Source of the DNA: an uncultured Porphyromonadaceae bacterium
Lineage (GTDB): Bacteria; Bacteroidota; Bacteroidia; Bacteroidales; Muribaculaceae
NCBI GenBank assembly: GCA_900552325.1
Contig: URZG01000011.1
Location: forward strand, 1 to 19,571
DNA length: 19,571 bases
Direction: 5' to 3'
The notes beneath the pieces are model-generated. The model saw only the letters and a list, made by a program, of their open reading frames with translations, had not been told where the DNA came from and ran no database searches. Positions 14,001-19,571 of this stretch are shown here, one piece after another (within the stretch, counting starts at the first letter, position 1; every line of letters starts with the position of its first letter). The position numbers and the translations under genes were made by a program.

Positions 14001-16414
14001 GCAATATTCCCGCGCATACGCTTTCCGGAACGGCAGTGTCAGTTGACGGCAAGCCTGTAACAGGGGCCACTGTCACTGTGGAGGGTTACGAGACGCTGTC
14101 GGGCTCAACCGACGATAACGGGCGTTTCTCCATCGAGGGTGTGCTTGAGTATGACAATGTCACCGTCCGCATCAACAAGGATTGGTTCAGGGAAGCCCGT
14201 GTCACGCTCTCCATTGCAGGCGATGTGGTCCTTGACCCCGTGACAATGACCTACAGCGACTATTCTCCCTTGAATGTCAATGCTGAAAACGCGGATAATG
14301 CTGCTTCGGTCAGCTGGGATGCTCCCGGCACAACTTGCACGGTATGTTATGACAGCGGTGTTGCCGGTTCGCAAATCGGTTTCAACGACACCGAGAGCGG
14401 CTCGTATGCCATAGGTACCGCTTTCCGTCAGCCTATGCTTCTGGAGAAGGTGCAGTGGATGACAACCCTTCAGGGAGGTCCGCACAATGCGTTGCATCTG
14501 TATATATATGACCTTGACGAAAACGGTGAGCCGACTTCTGACCTGCTGTATTCCGAACGGTCGATACGCAACACCGACGGCGAAATGTTCACTTACACTC
14601 TGCCTGCACCGGTCGAGGCACCGCGCGGATGCCTGGTAATGCTGAATTATCCCGGTTTCCTGGGGCTGGCCATTGACAACCGGTCGCTTGAGGCTCCTTA
14701 CCGCAGCGGCATCTATTATTTTACTGCCGATTACAATTCGGGTAATTTCGCCTCTATGGACGGCGCAGGCCTTGACGCGAACCTTATGCTCCGTGCTGTC
14801 GGCAAGCCATATCCTTTCAACATGCGTCAGGATGACGTTCTGCCTCAGGCTCCGGCCTCGCAGCCCGAGTGGCGCAAATATCGTTTGTGGCGCGAGTCAA
14901 TGAACGGCAACGATGTTTCAGCCGAAGAGCTTCTCACTCCCGCCGATATAACTTCGACAATGTTCGCCGATGCATCGATGGCACAGGCTCCAATCGGAAT
15001 ATACCGCTATAAGGTTGTATCCGTGATGCCTGACGGCACACTCTCCACCCCGGCATACTCCAGGCGCGTATTAAACCGCATGGTTACTGATGTTACAGTG
15101 CCGGTTACCACCAACGCGCTCTCCGGAAGCGCTGAAGGCGCCGAGGTTTCGCTCGTGTCTGCCGACGGACAAAACTCCTATTCGGCTGTGGTTGATGAAA
15201 ACGGTTCGGCGGTTTTCAACGGTATATGGAAAGGCGAATACCGCCTGACCGCAAAACTCTACGGCTTCAAGGCCCATAGCGCCGTGATGGACTTCTCGCA
15301 GGAGGATACTTACGCCGTGCCTGCCATCCGTCTGGCAGAGATTTTCGCTGATCCCGCCAACCTGTCGGTTGTGGCCGAGGAGGGCTCTCTTACCGACGGC
15401 GAGTTCCGGTGGAACGAGTCGGGCCATATTACGGATGATTTCGAGTCGGATGCCGACTTCGCCCGCCATCCCTCGGGATATGTGGCATGGCAGTATATCG
15501 ACGCCGACGGCAGCACCACTGTCGCCGAACAGGCCTACGACTTCCCCGGCCGCAAGTCGCCCCACGCGTTCATCTGCTTCAATCCGTCGGCCACCACGCC
15601 GTCGATGCTTCCCGACGTGACTACGGCCGTGCCTCATTCCGGCAATAAGATGCTCGCTTCATTCTGGGGCGCTCTCGGCTCGGATGACTATGTGATCTCC
15701 CCGCGCCTCAACTACTTCACCCCCTTCACAGTCTCGCTCTACGGACGTCGCCGCTCGGTGAACTATCTCGAGACTTTCCGCATGGGTTACTCCATGACCA
15801 CTCCCGACCCCGAAGCCTTCACCTGGGGCCCGGTATGTGATCCTGAGGCCGACGGCTGGCTTAAATTCTCTCTCGACGTTCCTGCCGGCGCACGTTATGT
15901 AGCCGTGAACTCAACCTCCGACGACGGTTTTATCCTCTTCCTCGATGATTTCGATATCAATTCCAATTCGGGTATGCCGATGTACTCGGTGGAGAGCGCT
16001 CCCGAGGTTCGTTATGAGGTGGAACTCGACGGCAAGGTTCTCGGCCAGACCGAGGATTGCTCCTTCCCGCTGACCGGCCTTTCCGCCGGCGAGCACACCG
16101 CAGCGGTCACCGCGGTTTATGCCAGCGGACGTTCGGCAAAGAGCTCTATCCGCTTCAACCTCGCCTCCGCGATAGGGGAGGTGGTTGCCGACAGCGATCT
16201 CACGGTGACTCCCAACCCGGCGGTCGATGTAGCTGCCGTATCCGCTGACTTCTCCGAGGCCCGTCTGTACAGCGTCAGCGGCCAGCTGCTCCGCGTCTTC
16301 CCCGGCACACAGGGACGTCTGCTCCGTGTGGGTGATCTTCCCCGCGGCGCGCACCTGCTGAGTGTCACGATGCCCGACGGCTCAGTACGCTCTCTGCGTC
16401 TCCTCCTGAAATAA
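11021..16414 (+). CDS. Very large secreted multidomain protein with T9SS type A sorting domain
   Basis: The 1797-residue protein begins at ATG 11021; a GTG 36 bases upstream lies before the signal peptide and is rejected. Residues 1-22 are a signal peptide ending LRAQ. About 23-272 is a propeller-like domain with repeating YAVARL / LYAVDA / LYTIDL strands. About 275-470 holds two fibronectin type III domains. About 475-627 is a choice-of-anchor-J (MAM/cleaved-adhesin) type domain, with WSVVDANGDGMTWVRE. About 628-735 is CARDB-like. About 917-1080 holds two carboxypeptidase-regulatory-like folds (VAGAVTDMSGNPLEGVKVRV) and about 1356-1440 a weaker third. About 1471-1646 is a second anchor-J domain (DDFESDADF). 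Residues about 1722-1797 are the sorting domain with LTVTPNP, LYSVSGQLL, DLPRGAHLLSV and a basic end. It should cross the inner membrane by Sec and the outer membrane by T9SS, then be anchored or released. No catalytic domain is recognised; an adhesin or matrix role is inferred. Confidence 0.85.
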   Translation: MRNILSALLLALVCFVPQLRAQTHPAYGFLAGSDDYPLLLNHLVSFDLDTETTQITDVMTYSGYTTAADWVDGKYYVAGSKVVASGEIPDMLMIFDLKNGQFSSVAPITGINRFINDMAYDNSRKKMYAVARLSPTDATSNHALYTIDLTTGVATKIGSDLGRRIATLACSYDGELYAVDALGAFCSIDPAAGTLEEIGNTGVVPSGRNSMTFDHSTGTLYWTCMYRKTGDYMEMDISDLRTIDVESGQSFSLKSTGSNTQISGLYIPYSAAASNAPAHVSDFLVTPGASGANTATITWTNPTRLFGGGNLTSITRVEIYRDDVKIAEVTDAVPGRPSRYVDNITGSTGAMHTYKIMACNAAGPGAPSQTTVFVGQDVPSKVRNLVVSRPVADAALITWDASDGGANGGFVTTPVYYTVRRMPDRKLVAEGITECSVRDNNVSPMGTYTYTVMASNRYGDSELSETEPVTLGPAIELPYSCGFSEEEFGDWSVVDANGDGMTWVREWNSAFHSNSIRYDGTGSNKADDYAVLHCANIKEGSTYKVTFSTTSYRQHNLEFVLLRNGNTTDVAQVVHLSDEGQHYSVTTKEFTFVAQEGGVLNMALHVVSEPGNSHLMVYSFTMEELVDVNLAALSVNGTPRPVAGNTYTYNVSVVNRGTQAVAGYKTELIDADGVVLASAMQEGTVAPEASVSAPVIWTVPADFSGTELYGRVEAEGDGVVADNVSPALAVAVQPAGSDELVLAGAAEGYGNTHPFNAYDKKSAALNIYQASEIGLQRGRISHLEWQSKSTFKEVPAMDIKVYLANTDRTKAPDGFLPESEMTLVYQGTVKVEKSSDPVALGIDLDQPFLYTGGNLAVLTLSSVPQYTSQVNFAYYTSPVEGNSCYSVADDNMVFDFTQTGTARTGTSVIAMNVRTAGHTVAGAVTDMSGNPLEGVKVRVLQNGDVAYTDAEGHYELEFLADGEYDVEFMLFGYPEVTRKVSVSGEDAALDVALSNIPAHTLSGTAVSVDGKPVTGATVTVEGYETLSGSTDDNGRFSIEGVLEYDNVTVRINKDWFREARVTLSIAGDVVLDPVTMTYSDYSPLNVNAENADNAASVSWDAPGTTCTVCYDSGVAGSQIGFNDTESGSYAIGTAFRQPMLLEKVQWMTTLQGGPHNALHLYIYDLDENGEPTSDLLYSERSIRNTDGEMFTYTLPAPVEAPRGCLVMLNYPGFLGLAIDNRSLEAPYRSGIYYFTADYNSGNFASMDGAGLDANLMLRAVGKPYPFNMRQDDVLPQAPASQPEWRKYRLWRESMNGNDVSAEELLTPADITSTMFADASMAQAPIGIYRYKVVSVMPDGTLSTPAYSRRVLNRMVTDVTVPVTTNALSGSAEGAEVSLVSADGQNSYSAVVDENGSAVFNGIWKGEYRLTAKLYGFKAHSAVMDFSQEDTYAVPAIRLAEIFADPANLSVVAEEGSLTDGEFRWNESGHITDDFESDADFARHPSGYVAWQYIDADGSTTVAEQAYDFPGRKSPHAFICFNPSATTPSMLPDVTTAVPHSGNKMLASFWGALGSDDYVISPRLNYFTPFTVSLYGRRRSVNYLETFRMGYSMTTPDPEAFTWGPVCDPEADGWLKFSLDVPAGARYVAVNSTSDDGFILFLDDFDINSNSGMPMYSVESAPEVRYEVELDGKVLGQTEDCSFPLTGLSAGEHTAAVTAVYASGRSAKSSIRFNLASAIGEVVADSDLTVTPNPAVDVAAVSADFSEARLYSVSGQLLRVFPGTQGRLLRVGDLPRGAHLLSVTMPDGSVRSLRLLLK

Positions 16415-16434
16415 TCCCTTCCCCATAAAGAACG

Positions 16435-16469
16435 CGGCCGCCCCGATCATTCGGGAGCGGCCGTTTTTT
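16435..16469 (+). terminator. Intrinsic terminator of the large surface protein gene
   Basis: CGGCCGCCCCGA pairs with TCGGGAGCGGCCG around a TCAT loop with one bulged base, followed directly by six Ts. It lies 20 bases after the stop codon. Confidence 0.85.
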
Positions 16470-16556
16470 GTTCCGGATGTTTATCGTCGGGTTGCGACCG
16501 TTATTGGTCAGCCGTCGGATTTTCGAGTGTGAGTCAGAATTGCCAACAATGGCTTC

Positions 16557-16641
16557 GCAGTAGGGACGCTCCGTGGAGCGACCGAAAATAGCGCTGAAAT
16601 ATAGTTGATTATGCGGACGCTCCACGGAGCATCCCTACTGC
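16557..16641. repeat. REP/BIME-like paired palindromic element, copy 2
   Basis: Arms at 16557-16584 and 16614-16641 are inverted copies with 2 mismatches in 28 bases, again across exactly 29 bases. Each carries TAGGGA(C/T)GCTCCGTGGAGCG-type sequence, the same core as copy 1 with a changed palindrome centre. Read in reverse, the spacer shares its CATAA start and a central TTCAG with the copy 1 spacer, so the two copies are probably in opposite orientation. It lies between the convergent surface-protein and GH5 genes. Confidence 0.82.
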
Positions 16642-16658
16642 GGGAGGGCATTAAAGAA

Positions 16659-16702
16659 ACCTCATTGGGGCGCGTCGGTTTGCAGGCGCGCCCCAATGAG
16701 GT
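16659..16702 (-). terminator. Long hairpin, probable terminator of the GH5 gene
   Basis: ACCTCATTGGGGCGCG at 16659-16674 is perfectly complementary to CGCGCCCCAATGAGGT at 16687-16702, with a 12-base loop. On the minus strand it lies 27 bases after the GH5 stop and is followed by TTTCTTTAA, consistent with termination in that direction. Together with the plus-strand terminator and copy 2 of the palindromic element it fills most of the 315-base gap. Confidence 0.65.
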
Positions 16703-16729
16703 CGGTATATCGGTCTGTAAGGTGGCGGG

Positions 16730-17971
16730 TTATTTGTCGAGCTGGATGGCTTTGATGTAGCTGTCGTGGACAAGCATGTTGGGAGCCTTGGCGTTCTCTA
16801 CGTACTGCATCAGCAGTTCTTTGCCGCGTTCGGCGGTGCAGTGGTTGCGGGCTTCGCGGATCTCTTTGTAGGAGCCGCGCGGAGCTTCAACGAAATCCAC
16901 GACGGCCTGCCAACCCTCGGGGGCGGCCACGCCGGTCATGGCGCTGTCGTTGATTTTTTTGTATGGCCAGAAGGTGTAGCCGATGTTGTTGGCCCGGAGG
17001 ACATCCACGAATGTGCTCATCCATTGGTCGGTGTTGTGTCCGATTTCGCCCATATACATCGGTAGCCCGGTCTTGTCGCGGAACCCGATAAATTCGCCGA
17101 TTGCAGCGGCGGTGGGTTCGCCGCCGTAGCGATGGCAGGTGTACATGATGTTGGGGTCGAACGTCCAGTCGGTGAAGTTGCCGAAATGGCTGTTCCACTG
17201 CGGACCGCCGAGCAGTATTATGTGGTTTGTGTCGACAGTGCGTATGGCCGCTGTGGCGCGCTTGTAGAGGGGCTCAAGGGCCGCGTTGAGCGAATCGCGC
17301 TCCTCTCCTTCCCAATAGGTGGCGATCGGTTCGTTGGAGAGCTCGTAGCCGAGGATTACGTCTTCGTCAGCGTAGCGGGTGGCGATCCGTTTCCAGATGT
17401 CGATGAACTGCTGCTGGGCCGCGGAGTCGGTCATAAGCCATGGGTAACCGTAGCTGTCATCGATGTTGTCGCCGGTCTGGCCGCCGGGGCAGTCGTGCAT
17501 GTCGAGGATGAGGCGCAGGTTGTTCTTGCGGGCCCATCGCACGCAGTCATCGATGCGGCGGAATCCCTCTTCAGGGTCATTGAGGCCCATGTAGTCCTCG
17601 TTGGTGAATAGTTTGTAGTGGAAGGGGATGCGCACGGTGTTGGCTCCTTTCGAGGCAATGAAATCGAAGTCGGCCCCGGTTATGTAGTTGTCCTTGAACT
17701 GCTGCCAGAATTCCCTGGCTGCAGTGGGGCCTGCCAGCTGGCAGAAAGCCTCGTTGATCATGTGCGGGGACGTGGTGCGCGAGAAGCCGAACATGTAGCC
17801 CTCCGGGTTGAGCCAGTTGCCTGTGTTGGTGCCTTTGATGTAGAACTTCTCTCCGTTGGAGTTCACAATGTCGGGACCGTCGACTTTCAGAAAGTCTTTT
17901 GCGGAAGCCGGAGCGGCGGCCGCCATGGCCAGTATGGCCGCGATTACTGTTTTCTGAACAGGAAATTTCAT
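16730..17971 (-). CDS. Secreted glycoside hydrolase family 5 (cellulase-type) enzyme
   Basis: The 413-residue protein has a signal peptide at residues 1-24 (AAILAMAAAAPASA) without a lipobox, so it is periplasmic or exported further. The GH5 barrel covers about 35-375. The first strand region has YIKGTNTGNWLNPEG. NTVRIPFHY gives the conserved Arg114. ILDMHDCPGGQ follows around residue 155. The acid/base is E214 in ELSNEP and the nucleophile is E309 in YMGEIG. H280 and Y282 in the TCHRYGG strand and W335 in the FWPYK block complete the usual active-site wall. Family members cut beta-1,4 glucans, mannans or xyloglucan; the substrate cannot be told from sequence alone. It is divergent from a broken carbohydrate-binding protein gene and no SusC/D pair is in the window. 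Confidence 0.88.
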   Translation of the reverse strand: MKFPVQKTVIAAILAMAAAAPASAKDFLKVDGPDIVNSNGEKFYIKGTNTGNWLNPEGYMFGFSRTTSPHMINEAFCQLAGPTAAREFWQQFKDNYITGADFDFIASKGANTVRIPFHYKLFTNEDYMGLNDPEEGFRRIDDCVRWARKNNLRLILDMHDCPGGQTGDNIDDSYGYPWLMTDSAAQQQFIDIWKRIATRYADEDVILGYELSNEPIATYWEGEERDSLNAALEPLYKRATAAIRTVDTNHIILLGGPQWNSHFGNFTDWTFDPNIMYTCHRYGGEPTAAAIGEFIGFRDKTGLPMYMGEIGHNTDQWMSTFVDVLRANNIGYTFWPYKKINDSAMTGVAAPEGWQAVVDFVEAPRGSYKEIREARNHCTAERGKELLMQYVENAKAPNMLVHDSYIKAIQLDK

Positions 17972-17998
17972 TTTTCAGTAGGGTGATTTAAGATTTGG

Positions 17999-18026
17999 AT
18001 GCCAATATCGGATGATATGCCAATAT
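17999..18026. repeat. Direct repeat in the GH5 leader, possible operator
   Basis: ATGCCAATAT occurs at 17999-18008 and again at 18017-18026, an 18-base period, between the GH5 -7 element and its start codon. Such a pair could be a binding site for a regulator in the 5' leader. No regulator gene is in the window. Confidence 0.35.
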
Positions 18027-18032
18027 TCGTGG

Positions 18033-18040
18033 CAAAGATA
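18033..18040 (-). promoter_or_regulatory. Probable -7 element for the GH5 gene
   Basis: The minus strand reads TATCTTTG, an exact TAnnTTTG match about 60 bases before the ATG. A TTTG at the expected -33 spacing is not present, so an activator may be needed (inference). Confidence 0.5.
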
Positions 18041-18292
18041 CTAAAAATCCGGCTAATGCCGTCGGCAGGTCAATCACGGGTAAACGGAATATAGTTGAGG
18101 AGAATATGCAATATTTTGATATATAGAAAAGTAGGCGATGGGTGATTGTATCCTTGCCGGTAACTATGAGAGACAGATGAGTAAATATAAATGTTAAAAT
18201 ACGTTAAAAAATCAAGGGGGGTAAAAGTTGTTTCGTAAAATAAGTATAATTTTATCGAATGTATTGAATATGCCTTGTGTGTCTTATAATCC
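18041..18292. other. AT-rich intergenic region between GH5 and the CBM remnant
   Basis: This stretch is clearly more AT-rich than the flanking genes and presumably carries the promoter of the plus-strand remnant. I see no full TTTG/TAnnTTTG pair; TAATTTTA at 18247-18254 is a weak -7 candidate. No RNA gene, ORF or clear repeat is recognised. Confidence 0.4.
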
Positions 18293-19062
18293 ATGAAATG
18301 ATTTAATATCATTCTTTTTGCATTTGTAGTTTTTCTACAATTCGACAACGCTTTCGCAGCCACGCCGGATGCATTGACCGCACCGATGTGGATCCCAACG
18401 ACTCTATCGTCTGGTTCTCCGATATGGAAGGTTTCGACGGTACTCTCAAGATCGCCTTCGACTTCGGCGGCTACCAGAACTGCGACATCGAGGTAAGCAA
18501 TATCGTCTTCAAGGAACATCAGTACGACGACGGTACCATTATCCCCGCGGCGGCCAACGTCCCCGAAATCTCCGAGGCCGACAACATCTTCGCCAATTTC
18601 GAGGTTGTGAAATACACCACATGGTTCGCTGACGGCAGCTGGAACGCCGACGGCATCACCCAGCCCGAAATCGTATTCTTCAACGACGGCTACAGCTTCA
18701 TCGCTCCCGAGGGTATCGGTTCGGACCAGTGGCAGGGGCAGGTTCATGTATGGACCAATGTGGAGACCTCCGCTGACAACAAGTATGATTTCGTGATGAA
18801 TATCCAGTCTGACCGCGACGTCAACGGCGTAACCGTGAAGCTCCAGAAGGGCGACTCTCTCGGAGAGGACACCAAGACGGATGATGAATCCTACATCGTT
18901 CTTGACCGCGTGAATGTGGAGGCCGGTACCACTTATCTCTACTACTTCAAGGGTAAGCAGGGTATCGACACCAAGAACCTCCAGCTCTGCATGGACTATG
19001 CAGGCGCTCCCGGCAAGGCCAACATCACGGTTTCCGGCATCAAGATGCAGGTTGCCAAATAA
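18293..19062 (+). pseudogene. Broken secreted tandem carbohydrate-binding (CBM4/9-like) protein
   Basis: From ATG at 18293 one frame reads Met-Lys-stop and then FNIILFAFVVFLQFDNAFA, a clear signal peptide, followed by ATPDALTAPM before it loses sense. The body is in another frame, open from 18307 to 19062 and read as coding from about 18388 (DPNDSIVWFSDMEGFDG). The first about 45 residues end in TLKIAFDFGGYQNCDIEVSN, which resembles the end of the downstream domain, NLQLCMDYAGAPGKANITVS. That points to two tandem jelly-roll modules, the first mostly deleted and the second (residues about 50-224, with WQGQVHVWTNVE) intact. Both a nonsense codon and a frame break separate export signal from body. 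The neighbouring GH5 enzyme suggests a former glycan-binding partner. A 224-residue cytoplasmic product from GTG 18388 is possible but unlikely to be meaningful. Confidence 0.7.
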
Positions 19063-19084
19063 GGCCTGCGGATAATGCGTAATC

Positions 19085-19119
19085 CAATCCGTACAGTTTT
19101 TTTTCAATCCGTACAGTTT
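19085..19119 (+). repeat. Short tandem-like direct repeat
   Basis: CAATCCGTACAGTTT is present at 19085-19099 and 19105-19119, a 20-base period, just after the CBM remnant stop and before the terminator. Its role is unknown. Confidence 0.6.
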
Positions 19120-19126
19120 ATAAGGC

Positions 19127-19160
19127 AAGAGGGGACCCGGCGCCGCCGGGTCCCCTCTTT
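19127..19160 (+). terminator. Strong GC-rich hairpin terminator in a convergent gap
   Basis: AAGAGGGGACCCGG pairs perfectly with CCGGGTCCCCTCTT around a CGCCG loop and is followed by TTTG. The flanking A/T bases on both sides would allow function in both directions, for the CBM remnant and for the convergent gamma-carbonic-anhydrase-like gene. Confidence 0.75.
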
Positions 19161-19206
19161 GTCATATCTCTTCTTTGTTATTGTGTGACTCCGGAAACAG
19201 GCGGCG

Positions 19207-19571
19207 TCAGCCTTCTGCCTCAGGGTCAGTGTACCATTTGGAGTAGAAGAGGTAGTTGTGGGCTATCTTCTGGTTGAGTTCGCGCGATTTTTCAGGTTCC
19301 ATCATCTTCACGAATTTTGCCGGGGCGCCGGCCCACATCTCGTTGGGACCGATTTTTGTGCGGCTGAGCACCACGGAGCCGGCGGCCACGAGGGCGCCTT
19401 CGCCTACCTCGGCGTCGTCCATCACGATGGAGCCCATGCCGATCAGGGCGTAGTCGCGGATGCGGGCGCCGTGGATGGTCACGTTGTGGCCGATCGACAC
19501 GTCGTTGCCGATCTCTATGGTGGATTTCTGGTAGAGGGTGTGGAGCACCGAGCCGTCCTGGATGTTGACGC
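19207..19571 (-). CDS. Gamma carbonic anhydrase-like hexapeptide-repeat protein (N-terminus cut by window edge)
   Basis: The frame is open from the stop at 19207 to the window end and lacks its start; by comparison with YrdA/PaaY-type proteins about 50 residues are missing. The visible part is a left-handed beta-helix built of hexapeptide repeats (IGNDVSIGHNVTIHG, IGMGSIVMDD, VGEGALVAAGSVV), then GAPAKFVK and a C-terminal helix (EKSRELNQKIAHNYLFYSKW). The three zinc-site histidines of gamma carbonic anhydrases appear present: SVLHTL, SIGHN and TIHGA. Family members include true carbonic anhydrases, acyl-CoA-associated proteins and proteins of unknown role, so activity is not assured. A GTG at 19548 is internal and not the true start. 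Confidence 0.85.
   Translation of the reverse strand, partial: VNIQDGSVLHTLYQKSTIEIGNDVSIGHNVTIHGARIRDYALIGMGSIVMDDAEVGEGALVAAGSVVLSRTKIGPNEMWAGAPAKFVKMMEPEKSRELNQKIAHNYLFYSKWYTDPEAEG

Noticed and set aside
18070..19128. 352-codon open frame on the minus strand over the CBM remnant
   Set aside because: It mirrors the coding bias of the plus-strand CBM body, runs into AT-rich intergenic sequence and shows no domain.

Overview
The window looks like chromosomal DNA from a gut-type Bacteroidales bacterium, possibly Muribaculaceae because of the fairly high GC. The family-level guess is inference. Supporting signs are: promoters with the Bacteroidetes -7 element TAnnTTTG, start codons almost all lacking Shine-Dalgarno sequences, an rpsU / tyrosine recombinase / hpf cluster, DUF6242, DUF4252 and DUF6089-type proteins, and a protein ending in a type IX secretion (T9SS) sorting domain.

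Layout. (1) 1-5591, minus strand: a tightly spaced envelope gene set read in the order DUF6242 lipoprotein, PorG/DUF6089-type outer-membrane protein, uppS (undecaprenyl diphosphate synthase), bamA (cut by the window edge). (2) 5735-6766, minus strand: ribD. (3) 6880-8738, plus strand: rpsU with its own promoter and terminator, then a Xer-type recombinase and hpf. (4) 8739-8965: a convergent gap holding a REP/BIME-like palindromic element. (5) 8966-10770, minus strand: ECF sigma factor, membrane anti-sigma-like protein and DUF4252 lipoprotein. (6) 11021-16414, plus strand: a 1797-residue multidomain surface protein with a signal peptide and a T9SS C-terminal domain, transcribed divergently from the sigma operon. 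(7) 16415-16729: a second convergent gap with a second copy of the palindromic element between two terminators. (8) 16730-17971, minus strand: a secreted GH5-type glycoside hydrolase. (9) 18293-19062, plus strand: a broken tandem carbohydrate-binding protein whose signal peptide is stopped and out of frame with its body. (10) 19207-19571, minus strand: the C-terminal part of a gamma-carbonic-anhydrase-like protein.

How the parts may work together. The first block makes the lipid carrier for wall synthesis and the outer-membrane assembly machine, with a PorG-like protein tied in P. gingivalis to the T9SS. The 1797-residue protein is a plausible T9SS cargo, and the adjacent ECF module could control it (inference). 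In the ribosome block only hpf carries a strong Shine-Dalgarno sequence, a striking exception in a lineage where bS21 helps hide the anti-SD.

No wholly new multi-gene defence or mobile system is evident. The best leads are the paired palindromic element with an identical 29-nt spacer length in two convergent gaps, the SD-bearing hpf beside rpsU, the sigma/T9SS cargo pairing and the decayed CBM gene.
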